64,000 nt of DNA. Origin: an uncultured Lactobacillus sp. GTDB taxonomy: Bacteria > Bacillota > Bacilli > Lactobacillales > Lactobacillaceae. The stretch lies in the NCBI RefSeq assembly GCF_947367125.1, contig NZ_CANBCQ010000006.1, positions 1 to 64,000 of the forward strand. The letters are read 5' to 3'. The translations under genes were made by a program, and so were the position numbers. The notes beneath the pieces are model-generated. The model had not been told where the DNA came from. It saw only the letters and a list, made by a program, of their open reading frames with translations, and searched no databases. Of this stretch, positions 1 to 7,195 are shown one piece after another (within the stretch, counting starts at the first letter, position 1; each line of letters begins with the position of its first letter).

Positions 1-186
1 TCGCTGGGTAGCTATGTGCGGAAGGGATAAGCGCTGAAAGCATCTAAGTGCGAAGCCCCCCTCAAGATGAGATTTCCTTTGCGAAAGCAGTAAGACACCT
101 CAAAGACGATGAGGTAGATAGGCTGGGAGTGGAAGTCCTGTGAAGGATGGAGCGGACCAGTACTAATCAGTCGAGGACTTGACCAA
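1..186 (+). rRNA. 23S ribosomal RNA, 3' end (partial)
   Basis: The first about 186 bases are the 3' terminal part of a 23S rRNA. The closing stretch around 160-186 (GTACTAATCAGTCGAGGACT and then TGACCAA) is the conserved end of Firmicutes 23S rRNA. The gene begins before the window, and the 5S and tRNA-Asn follow in the usual order, so this is the distal end of an rRNA operon. An open frame running over 179-424 is a chance reading across the RNA genes. Confidence 0.95.
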
Positions 187-253
187 AGCGAAGCGATCTG
201 GCAGGTTTTTTGCGAGAAGGATTATGTTTAGTTTTGAGCGAATTAGCTCAAAA

Positions 254-375
254 GAGTACGGTGGCGATAGCAAGAAGGATACACCTGTTCCCATGCCGAA
301 CACAGAAGTTAAGCTTCTTCACGCCGAAAGTAGTTGGTGGGCAACTGCCTGCGAGGAAAGGAAGCTGCCGTGCTC
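254..375 (+). rRNA. 5S ribosomal RNA
   Basis: The conserved 5S core (GGATACACCTGTTCCCATGC, then CGAACACAGAAGTTAAGC) is present. The two ends pair: GAGTACGG at the start with CCGTGCTC at the end, allowing one G-U pair. Length of about 120 nt is normal. It lies about 70 nt after the 23S end. The exact termini are set from the end pairing and may be off by one or two bases. Confidence 0.93.
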
Positions 376-386
376 TTTTTTAATAT

Positions 387-459
387 TCCGGCTTAGCTCA
401 GTTGGTAGAGCGCTTGACTGTTAATCAAGATGTCGTCAGTTCGAGTCTGACAGCCGGAG
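387..459 (+). tRNA. tRNA-Asn (GTT)
   Basis: A 73-nt cloverleaf: acceptor TCCGGCT pairs with AGCCGGA, D-loop TTAGCTCAGTTGGTAGAGC, anticodon stem CTTGA/TCAAG around the loop CTGTTAA giving anticodon GTT, T-arm GTCAG TTCGAGT CTGAC, and discriminator G at 459. No CCA is encoded. It is the distal gene of the rRNA operon. Confidence 0.96.
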
Positions 460-470
460 TAAGAATGAGA

Positions 471-497
471 AGGAAGCGGAAGGCTTCCTTTTTTTGT
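471..497 (+). terminator. Terminator of the rRNA/tRNA operon
   Basis: Hairpin AGGAAGC/GCTTCCT with a short loop followed by seven T, just after tRNA-Asn. This is a canonical intrinsic terminator. Confidence 0.88.
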
Positions 498-546
498 GCG
501 TTATTTTATGAAAACTGAATAATTGAACCAAAGCATATTTTAATAG

Positions 547-752
547 GAAGCCAAATTTGTGAATTATGTTTAAATTCATGAAAATGGCTTTTTAAATTTT
601 TAGACCAATTTTCTGTTTTCGCTTGCTGGGCGCCACTTTTGAGCTTCCAGTGACAAAATGTCATTTTATGAAATATTTTTCAAATAATACTTTTTAAAAG
701 ATTATATTTATCGTATAATAAAAGCGGATTCATTTTTTTGATCTAGAGGAGG
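547..752 (+). promoter_or_regulatory. Leader/promoter region of the mannose PTS operon
   Basis: The gap holds three recognisable items. A long hairpin (AAGCCA at 548-553 with TGGCTT at 585-590, inner arms TGAATT/AATTCA) is followed by a T/A-rich tail. A 13-bp inverted repeat TGACAAAATGTCA lies at 651-663. A perfect -10 box TATAAT lies at 714-719, but no good -35 box stands 16-18 bp before it. I did not find a -24/-12 sigma54 element. The strong ribosome binding site GAGGAGG (746-752) fixes the start of manL at 760. An activator-dependent promoter is an inference from the missing -35 box. Confidence 0.45.
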
Positions 753-759
753 AAATTAC

Positions 760-1776
760 ATGGTAGGAATTGTTTTAGCCAGCCATGGTGGCTTTGCCGA
801 TGGTATTGCACAATCTGCACAAATGCTTTTCGGCGAACAAGATAATTTTGCACATGTTATCTTAAAGCCTAATGAAGGTCCAGATGACATTCGTGGCAAG
901 ATGGAAAAAGCAATTGCTTCATTTGATAACCAAGATGAAGTTTTGTTCTTGGTCGACTTATGGGGTGGTACTCCATTTAACCAAGCAAATGGTCTTGCTG
1001 AAAAGCATGATAAATGGGCAATTGTTGCAGGTATGAATTTACCAATAGTTGTACAAGCATTAACTGAAAGAATGATGGATGCTAATGCTACAGCAAAGCA
1101 TATCGCTACTGCGGTTGTTCAACCTGGTAGAGATGGTATTAAGACTAAGCCAGCTGATTTGATGCCTAAGACTGCTGCTGCAGCTCCAGCAGCTGCTAAG
1201 GATGATTCTGCTGCTAAAGGTGGCAGTAAGAGCATTCCTGAAGGTACTGTGATTGGTGATGGTCACATTAAATACGTTTTAGCAAGAATCGATTCACGTT
1301 TACTTCACGGTCAAGTAGCAACTGGTTGGATCCCAGCTATGAAGCCTGATCGAGTAATTGTTGTTTCAGACAGTGTAGCTAAGGATAATTTGCGTAAGAG
1401 TATGATTCGTGAAGCTGCACCAGCCGGTGTTAAGGCTCACACTGTTCCACTTAAGAAGATGGAAGAAATTGCTAAGGACCCAAGATTTGGAAATACTCAT
1501 GCACTTCTTTTGTTCGAAAATCCAGAAGATGTTTTGAGAGCTATCAAGGGTGGCATTGATATTAAAGAAATCAATGTTGGTTCAATGTCTTATAAAGATG
1601 GTGATGTTAACGCAAATAACGTATTATCTATGAATCAAAAGGACGTTGATACTTTCCGTGAACTTGAAAAAATGGGCGTTAAGTTTGATGTTAGAAAGGT
1701 TCCTGCAGATGCACCAGGTAACATGGATGCTATCTTAAAGAAGGCTCAAACTTTACTTGACGAACAAAAGAAATAA
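760..1776 (+). CDS. manL: Mannose-family PTS EIIAB
   Basis: Cytoplasmic phosphotransfer subunit (338 aa) of the mannose/glucose PTS; it passes phosphate from HPr through EIIA to EIIB and on to the sugar in the membrane subunits. The EIIA-Man domain (about 1-130) has the phosphorylatable His9 in the motif LASHGG. An Ala-rich linker covers about 138-160. The EIIB domain (about 168-335) has His183 in RIDSRLLHGQVATGW. Both active-site residues are intact and the length is normal for a fused IIAB. The start is fixed by GAGGAGG 7 bases upstream. It is the first gene of a four-gene operon with the C, D and DUF956 genes. The substrate could be mannose, glucose or related hexoses. Confidence 0.95.
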   Translation: MVGIVLASHGGFADGIAQSAQMLFGEQDNFAHVILKPNEGPDDIRGKMEKAIASFDNQDEVLFLVDLWGGTPFNQANGLAEKHDKWAIVAGMNLPIVVQALTERMMDANATAKHIATAVVQPGRDGIKTKPADLMPKTAAAAPAAAKDDSAAKGGSKSIPEGTVIGDGHIKYVLARIDSRLLHGQVATGWIPAMKPDRVIVVSDSVAKDNLRKSMIREAAPAGVKAHTVPLKKMEEIAKDPRFGNTHALLLFENPEDVLRAIKGGIDIKEINVGSMSYKDGDVNANNVLSMNQKDVDTFRELEKMGVKFDVRKVPADAPGNMDAILKKAQTLLDEQKK

Positions 1777-1792
1777 GATTTAGGAGTAAAAA

Positions 1793-2608
1793 ATGGAATT
1801 AAACGCTATACAAATGATTTTGGTTGTGTTTGTTGCCTTTCTTGCTGGTATGGAAGGTATCTTGGATGAATGGCAATTTCACCAACCATTAGTCGCATGT
1901 ACTTTAATCGGTTTAGTAACCGGTCACTTGGACCTCGGCGTTATGCTAGGTGGTTCATTACAAATGATCGCAATGGGTTGGGCAAACATTGGTGCCGCAG
2001 TTGCACCAGATGCTGCTTTGGCTTCTGTTGCTTCAGCAATTATTTTGATCGAAGGTGGTCAAGGAACTAAGGGGATCGGTACTGCTACTGGTATTGCTAT
2101 TCCTTTGGCTGTTGCTGGTTTGTTCTTAACTATGATCGTACGTACTGTTTCTACTGCTATCGTTCACATCATGGACGCTGAAGCTAAGAAAGGGAATTGG
2201 CGTATGATTAACATATGGCAATGGATCGCCGTATGTTTGCAAGGTTTGAGAATTGCTATCCCAGCTGCACTCCTTTTAGCTATTCCTGCTGGAACAGTTA
2301 GAGGTTGGCTTGCAATGATGCCACAATGGTTAAACGAAGGTATGACTATTGGTGGTGCGATGGTTGTAGCTGTAGGTTATGCTATGGTTATTAACATGAT
2401 GGCAAGTAAAGAAGTATGGCCATTCTTCGCAATTGGTTTTGCTCTTGCTGCTATCAAGGATTTAACTTTGATCGCCCTTGGTGCTATCGGTCTTTCAATG
2501 GCTTTGATGTACTTAGCTCTTGAAGCTAAAGGTGGTAACGGCGGAGGTTCAAACTCTGGCGATGCCGGTACCGGCGATCCACTCGGCGATATCATTGATG
2601 ATTATTAA
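1793..2608 (+). CDS. manM: Mannose-family PTS EIIC
   Basis: Integral membrane subunit (271 aa) that together with EIID forms the sugar channel. The sequence begins MELNAIQMILVVFVAFLAG and is hydrophobic throughout, with the family-typical stretches GSLQMIAMGWANIGAAVAPD and ATGIAIPLAVAGLF. The C-terminus carries a Gly/Asn/Asp-rich tail (about residues 245-271) that extends past the membrane core. It starts 16 bp after manL with the site TTAGGAG, which indicates translation from the same mRNA. Confidence 0.94.
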   Translation: MELNAIQMILVVFVAFLAGMEGILDEWQFHQPLVACTLIGLVTGHLDLGVMLGGSLQMIAMGWANIGAAVAPDAALASVASAIILIEGGQGTKGIGTATGIAIPLAVAGLFLTMIVRTVSTAIVHIMDAEAKKGNWRMINIWQWIAVCLQGLRIAIPAALLLAIPAGTVRGWLAMMPQWLNEGMTIGGAMVVAVGYAMVINMMASKEVWPFFAIGFALAAIKDLTLIALGAIGLSMALMYLALEAKGGNGGGSNSGDAGTGDPLGDIIDDY

Positions 2609-2637
2609 AATGAACGCATAGAGGAGGATTTATACAA

Positions 2638-3558
2638 ATGGCTGATAAGAAAATTAAATTAACCAAGCGTGACCGTTTTAACGTTATGTGGCATTCACAA
2701 TTCCTTCAAGGTTCATGGAACTATGAAAGAATGCAAAACGGTGGTTTTGCTTACTCAATGATTCCAGCATTGAGAAAGTTATACCCTAAGAAGAATGATT
2801 TGTCTGCTGCTTTACAAAGACACTTGGTCTTCTTCAACACTCACCCATACTTGGCTTCACCTGTTCTTGGTGTTACCTTGGCTTTGGAAGAAGATAAAGC
2901 TAATGGTGCTGAAGTTACTGACGACGCTATTCAAGGTGTTAAGGTTGGTATGATGGGACCTTTAGCAGGTGTTGGTGACCCTGTATTCTGGTACACTGTT
3001 CGTCCAATTGTTGGTGCTTTAGGTGCATCAATGGCTATCTCAGGTAACGTAATGGGTCCTATCTTATTCTTCGTTATCTGGAATTTAATCAGACTTGCCT
3101 TCTTGTGGTACTCACAAGAATTTGGTTACAAGGCAGGTTCAGCTATCACTAATGATATGTCAGGTGGTATGCTTCAAAAAGTTACTCGTGGTGCTTCCAT
3201 GATGGGTATGTTCGTTTTGGGTGCCTTGATTGAACGTTGGGTAAATATTACATTTACTCCAGTTGTTTCTAGAACTCCTATCCAAAAGGGTGGTTACATT
3301 GAATGGGATAAGCTTCCATCGGGTGCTAAGGGTATCCAATCCGCTCTTGAACAATGGAATATGGGTAACGGTAAGTCTTTAACTAGTACCAAAGTTACTA
3401 CTTTGCAAGACAACTTGAACCAATTAATTCCTGGTTTAGCTGGTTTACTTTTGACTTTCTTCTGTATGTGGTTATTGAAGAAGAAGGTTTCACCAATTTG
3501 GATCATCATTGGTATCTTCGTTGTTGGTGTTCTCTTCCACGTATGGGGCATTCTTTAA
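2638..3558 (+). CDS. manN: Mannose-family PTS EIID
   Basis: Membrane subunit IID (306 aa) of the mannose PTS, partner of EIIC in substrate translocation. Family hallmarks include an N-terminal QFLQGSWNYERMQNGGFAYS block, the NTHPYLASPVLG block, and the GPLAGVGDPVFW motif near residue 108. Hydrophobic segments lie at the C-terminal half (about 270-305). A strong site AGAGGAGG lies 11 bases before the ATG. In class IIa bacteriocin biology EIIC/EIID form the receptor; that is known for the family and not tested here. Confidence 0.95.
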   Translation: MADKKIKLTKRDRFNVMWHSQFLQGSWNYERMQNGGFAYSMIPALRKLYPKKNDLSAALQRHLVFFNTHPYLASPVLGVTLALEEDKANGAEVTDDAIQGVKVGMMGPLAGVGDPVFWYTVRPIVGALGASMAISGNVMGPILFFVIWNLIRLAFLWYSQEFGYKAGSAITNDMSGGMLQKVTRGASMMGMFVLGALIERWVNITFTPVVSRTPIQKGGYIEWDKLPSGAKGIQSALEQWNMGNGKSLTSTKVTTLQDNLNQLIPGLAGLLLTFFCMWLLKKKVSPIWIIIGIFVVGVLFHVWGIL

Positions 3559-3561
3559 TAA

Positions 3562-3930
3562 ATGGCTAAGTCAATTAATACAAGAGTCGATCTAACCATT
3601 GATGCTACTTGGTTTAGAGGTATTGCATCATATGGAAAAATTATGATTGGCGATCGAGCTTTTGAATTTTATAACGAACGAAACGTTGAAGATTATGTTC
3701 AGATTCCCTGGAATGAAGTAACTTATGTGGTTGCAGACATTCGTTTTGGTGGGCGCTATATTCCTCGTTTTGAGATCAGAACTAAGTCCAATGGTAAATT
3801 TATTTTTGCATCACGTGATCCTAAAAAGGTATTACGGGCAATGCGGAAGTATGTGCCAGCTGATCATATGCGAAGAGCACTGAGCTTATGGCAACAATTA
3901 AAACAACGTTTTAGTCGCAAAAAGAAATAA
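3562..3930 (+). CDS. manO: DUF956 family protein of the mannose PTS operon
   Basis: Cytoplasmic protein of 122 aa, start codon 3 bp after the EIID stop, so translationally coupled. The sequence matches the DUF956 (ManO) family found as the fourth gene of mannose PTS operons in lactobacilli, listeriae and streptococci; a PTS regulatory role has been proposed for ManO. It has mixed beta-strand character (FRGIASYGKIMIGDRAFEFY) and a strongly basic C-terminus (KQRFSRKKK). No catalytic motif is visible. The family assignment is good, the function is unknown. Confidence 0.85.
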   Translation: MAKSINTRVDLTIDATWFRGIASYGKIMIGDRAFEFYNERNVEDYVQIPWNEVTYVVADIRFGGRYIPRFEIRTKSNGKFIFASRDPKKVLRAMRKYVPADHMRRALSLWQQLKQRFSRKKK

Positions 3931-3940
3931 AGTTAAACAA

Positions 3941-3976
3941 AATAACCTAGATCGAAATTTGATCTAGGTTATTTTT
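3941..3976. terminator. Bidirectional terminator between manO and the LysR gene
   Basis: A 13-bp perfect inverted repeat (AATAACCTAGATC / GATCTAGGTTATT) with a 7-nt loop and T runs on both sides. It lies between the convergent manO and LysR genes and can serve both. Confidence 0.88.
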
Positions 3977-4857
3977 TATCCATCAGTAACCGAAGCACGT
4001 AATCGGTTCAAGAAAAGTTCAGCTACAGGAGATAAATTAGTTTCGTGTTTCCAAATGACGGTAATTGGTTGCTTCATCATGGGAGTGATTGGCCTAAAAG
4101 TTAATTCTGATTCATCAGAAATATTAGCAATCTTATCTAAAGTTAACATAATTGCGGCTTTATTTTTAACTAACAGAGTACCATTAAAACTTAAATTATT
4201 AGTACCAATAATATTAATTTGATCTTTATAATTACCAAACCATGAATCAAAATAACGCATATTTTCAGCTTGTTGTGAATTTAGAATATCACGACCGACT
4301 AAATCTGCAGCAGTAATTATTTCTTTTTTAGCTAAAGGATCATCTTTAGTCATTAGTATACCCCATGTATCTTTTTCAGGGAGCTGAAGCGAAGCATAGT
4401 TACCTAATGGTAAATTACCAATAATAACAGCAAAGTCAACTGTACCGGTGTTTAAGCGTTTTTGTGCAAATTCATAATCACCGCTCAAAACATGTATTTT
4501 GACTGTTGGATAATCCTGAATAATGTTGCTGACAATATTCATAATACGTTGCATGGCAAAGCTTTCACCAGCCGCAATGGTTAAATCACCACTAATTACC
4601 GCACTGGACTGCAAATTGCTTTTAGTTTTAGCAGTTAAAGTTAAAATCTCTTTTGCTTGTTCGTAAAGATATTGTCCTGCAGGAGTTAATGTTAAATGTC
4701 GTGGTTGGCGATTAAATAGTTTAACACCTAGTTCATCCTCTAGATCGGCAATTTGTCGTGATAGGGCAGGCTGAGAAACCAGTAATTTTTCAGCTGCTCG
4801 GGTCATATTTAATTCTTGGGCAGTTGCCACAAAATAATTTAAAACTCTTAATTCCAT
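3976..4857 (-). CDS. LysR-family transcriptional regulator
   Basis: DNA-binding regulator of 293 aa. The N-terminal winged HTH (about 1-60) is textbook LysR: LNYFVATAQELNMTRAAEKL then LVSQPALSRQIADLEDELG. The effector domain (about 88-290) has the periplasmic-binding-like fold expected for the family. It is transcribed divergently from the acetyltransferase gene with about 100 bp between start codons, the usual place for an autoregulated LysR operator, so the acetyltransferase is a likely target (inference). The ligand is not recognisable from sequence. Confidence 0.9.
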   Translation of the reverse strand: MELRVLNYFVATAQELNMTRAAEKLLVSQPALSRQIADLEDELGVKLFNRQPRHLTLTPAGQYLYEQAKEILTLTAKTKSNLQSSAVISGDLTIAAGESFAMQRIMNIVSNIIQDYPTVKIHVLSGDYEFAQKRLNTGTVDFAVIIGNLPLGNYASLQLPEKDTWGILMTKDDPLAKKEIITAADLVGRDILNSQQAENMRYFDSWFGNYKDQINIIGTNNLSFNGTLLVKNKAAIMLTLDKIANISDESELTFRPITPMMKQPITVIWKHETNLSPVAELFLNRLRASVTDG

Positions 4858-4961
4858 TTTTTATTCATAAATAATTGTTATTATACTTCATACCTTATAA
4901 GCTTTGTACATTGTTAAGCTTACTTTTTAAACTGAAGTTAAGCAAGAAAAGAGGAAGAGAA

Positions 4962-5555
4962 ATGGAAACAGAGAATCAAGATTTACGTCAAAAACTTATT
5001 CAACAGAATCAACGTCTATTACAAAATTTAAATACACAGAGACATTGCAGTTGTGAGATTAGACAATTGATCAGTGAAATAATTGGACAAAAAGTACCAA
5101 CTAGTACTGAAATTCACTTGCCCTTTTACTCTGACTATGGACGTAACATTAAGTTAGGTGAGCGAGTATTTATTAATGCTAACGTAATGATGGTTGACTT
5201 AGGTGGGATTACAATTGAAAATGATGTATTAATTGGTCCAGGTGCGTATCTTATTTCAGTTAATCATCAGCTCTCTCCGCAGCACAGAAAAGAACTGGAA
5301 TTAAAACCTGTTACTATCAAACAAAATGCTTGGATTGGCGCTAAGGCAATGATTCTATCTGGCGTTACAGTAGGCAAGAACGTAGTTGTAGCGGCTAATG
5401 CAGTAGTTGCTAAAGACGTGTCAGTAAATATGATGGTAGCAGGAGTACCTGCTAAAATAATTAAAAAAAATTGCAGAATAAAAGGCCGAGATTTTTCTCG
5501 ACCTTTTTGCTTAAACAGCTTTTTCATTACTCCAAATCTTGGAAATAATGTATAG
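4962..5555 (+). CDS. Sugar O-acetyltransferase-like hexapeptide protein, 3' end shifted
   Basis: Left-handed beta-helix acetyltransferase of the maltose/galactoside O-acetyltransferase family: ISVNHQLSPQHRKELELKPV carries the catalytic-type His of the family, followed by hexapeptide repeats (IGAKAMILSGVTVGKNVVVAANAVVAKDVS). The reading frame is open from 4875, but ATG 4962 is preceded by GAGGAAGAG and gives the family-like start METENQDLRQK, so I use it. At 5463-5470 there is a run of eight A. With seven A the protein would end AKIIKKIAE-stop, a normal end for the family. With eight it reads on through the terminator hairpin and overlaps the permease gene on the other strand. This is a probable one-base insertion, or slippage. 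Confidence 0.75.
   Translation: METENQDLRQKLIQQNQRLLQNLNTQRHCSCEIRQLISEIIGQKVPTSTEIHLPFYSDYGRNIKLGERVFINANVMMVDLGGITIENDVLIGPGAYLISVNHQLSPQHRKELELKPVTIKQNAWIGAKAMILSGVTVGKNVVVAANAVVAKDVSVNMMVAGVPAKIIKKNCRIKGRDFSRPFCLNSFFITPNLGNNV
5483..5508. terminator. Terminator between acetyltransferase and permease genes
   Basis: Hairpin of AGGCCGAG with CTCGACCT and T5 on the plus strand. On the minus strand the stem is complete with one G-U pair and is followed by TTT. It lies right after the expected acetyltransferase stop and after the convergent permease stop. The current acetyltransferase frame runs through it. Confidence 0.7.
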
Positions 5556-6884
5556 CACAATGAACGTTACAATTGCAGCGATCATCGGTATACGGTAACT
5601 TGGTAAAATTAACAATAAGATAATCATTAATACAAAGAATAGCAAGATTACGTAGTCAATATAAGGATAACCAGGCATTTGGAAATCGTCAAGTTCATTA
5701 AATGGCGTTTTTCTGCGATATGCCATATGGGTCAAAATCATCAAACTCCAGATAATCAAAAACATACTAGTGGAAGTTGATGAAATAAAGTTAAAGGCTT
5801 GATCCCCAATGACTAATGTGATTAGAGGTGCGCATCCCATTAATAATGCAGATAAAATTAATGCGTTTTGAGGAAGCTGCCGTTTTGATAAATGGCCAAA
5901 AGTTTGATTCCATTTACCTTTACCATCAAAAGTCACCGAGAATAGCAATCGACCAGCACTATATAAAAAGCTATTTGTTGATGAAACAGCTGCTGAAATA
6001 ACTACAAAGTTAATAATGGAACTAGCATTTTTAATTCCAGTAGCGCCTAAAGCTTCAACAAATGGGCTAGCATTGGTAGCAACTTTGGACCATGGAATTA
6101 CTAATAAAATGCCTAAAATAGCCATCACATAGAACAAAATGATTCGAACTGGCAATTGGTTAATTGCACGCTTTAAGGTTGTTTCTGGCTTTTGGGCTTC
6201 AGCTGCGGTCAAACCAATTAATTCAACGCCGATAAAACTGAAGATGACCATTTGGAATCCTTGCAGGAATCCTTTGCTACCACGGGCAAAAAAGCCGCCG
6301 TGATCATCTAAATTAGCAAAAGTTACTGGACCAAAAGTGGTTTTTCCACCAGTTAGCAATAGATACAGAATCAAAATAACAAAGGCAACAATTGTCACAA
6401 TTTTGATAATAGCAAAACTGAATTCAAGATTTCCGAATACGCGAGCAGAAATCAAATTAATTACTAACAAAAGTGCAATCGTAATAATTCCAGGTATCCA
6501 CGGCTTCAATGTTGGAAACCAATATTTGAAATAAATTCCTAACGCGGTCGTTTCAGCCATCCCTAAGGTAATCCAGCTTATCCAGTAAAGATAACCTGTG
6601 ATAAAGCCAATGTTTTTGCCTAAATATTGTTCAATAAAATCAATATAAGTGTGCTTATTTAAGTCGGACATAATTAGTTCTCCCAATGCCCGCATTAGGA
6701 GGAAAAGAAAGATGCCGACAATAATATAAATTAGGATAACGCTAGGACCAGCTCGGTGAATACTGTCACCCACACCTAGAAAAAGACCTGTCCCAATTGT
6801 TCCGCCTAAAGCAATTAATTGAATATGTGCATTGCTTAGGGTTCGTTTATAACCAGAATTGGTCTTTGTTTTTTTCTCACTCAT
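5511..6884 (-). CDS. APC-superfamily amino-acid permease
   Basis: Membrane transporter of 457 aa with about 12 hydrophobic segments, a normal size for the AAT branch of the APC superfamily (relatives of GabP, CycA, LysP). The signature is seen at the N-terminus: LSNAHIQLIALGGTIGTGLF and then LGVGDSIHRAGPSVILIYI, with the unwound TM1 GGTIGTG that binds the substrate carboxylate. FSFIGVELIGLTAAEAQKPE is the conserved TM6/loop block. The sequence gives amino-acid transport with proton symport by homology; the exact amino acid cannot be read. No partner gene is adjacent. Confidence 0.88.
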   Translation of the reverse strand: MSEKKTKTNSGYKRTLSNAHIQLIALGGTIGTGLFLGVGDSIHRAGPSVILIYIIVGIFLFLLMRALGELIMSDLNKHTYIDFIEQYLGKNIGFITGYLYWISWITLGMAETTALGIYFKYWFPTLKPWIPGIITIALLLVINLISARVFGNLEFSFAIIKIVTIVAFVILILYLLLTGGKTTFGPVTFANLDDHGGFFARGSKGFLQGFQMVIFSFIGVELIGLTAAEAQKPETTLKRAINQLPVRIILFYVMAILGILLVIPWSKVATNASPFVEALGATGIKNASSIINFVVISAAVSSTNSFLYSAGRLLFSVTFDGKGKWNQTFGHLSKRQLPQNALILSALLMGCAPLITLVIGDQAFNFISSTSTSMFLIIWSLMILTHMAYRRKTPFNELDDFQMPGYPYIDYVILLFFVLMIILLLILPSYRIPMIAAIVTFIVLYIISKIWSNEKAV

Positions 6885-7032
6885 AAAAGTCCCCCAGTGT
6901 TCTCAATCTTTTCACATATACTTAATATTTTATCATTATCAGTTAACAAGACCAGACTCTAAAGCCAGATTTAAAAAAATATAAAAAACTAACCAAATAA
7001 AATAAGTTTGTTAATTCACAAACAAATAATTT

Positions 7033-7046
7033 AGAAACCGCTTTCA
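7033..7046 (+). promoter_or_regulatory. cre-like box upstream of adhE
   Basis: AGAAACCGCTTTCA matches the CcpA consensus WGWAANCGNTWNCA at every fixed position. It lies about 70 bp before the probable adhE -35 box and suggests carbon catabolite control. Whether it acts on adhE or on the divergent permease is not decided by the sequence. Confidence 0.6.
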
Positions 7047-7114
7047 TTATTATAGGAGTAAAACATACAGCAATATGGATCTTTGTTAATTCGGTGCTTT
7101 CACAAATTCAAGCA

Positions 7115-7142
7115 TTTACAAATAAAGTTATTGTGCTATAGT
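7115..7142 (+). promoter_or_regulatory. Probable adhE promoter
   Basis: TTTACA (7115-7120), 16-bp spacer, TATAGT (7137-7142). The predicted start point (about 7149) falls on the Rex-like operator at 7148-7165, which would make Rex block initiation. The translation start at 7196 has the site AGAGGT. Confidence 0.6.
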
Positions 7143-7147
7143 TGACA

Positions 7148-7165
7148 TTGTAAATTAGTTCACAA
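7148..7165 (+). promoter_or_regulatory. Rex-type operator upstream of adhE
   Basis: TTGTAAATTAGTTCACAA is an 18-bp imperfect palindrome close to the Gram-positive Rex consensus TTGTGA-N6-TCACAA. Rex is the NADH/NAD-sensing repressor known to control adhE in many Firmicutes. An additional palindrome-like repeat, GTTTGTTAATTCACAAAC at 7006-7023, has a shorter centre and fits the consensus less well. Confidence 0.65.
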
Positions 7166-7195
7166 GAATTAGTAGATCTTAGAGGTAATAATATA

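Noticed and set aside
179..424. Open frame of 81 codons over the 23S/5S/tRNA region
   Set aside because: It overlaps rRNA and tRNA genes and has no ribosome binding site.
547..759. Sigma54 promoter for the mannose PTS operon
   Set aside because: No GG-N10-GC type -24/-12 element with the right spacing was found.
7006..7023. A second full Rex site before adhE
   Set aside because: The half-sites are too close (centre shorter than the 18-bp consensus); kept only as a side remark.
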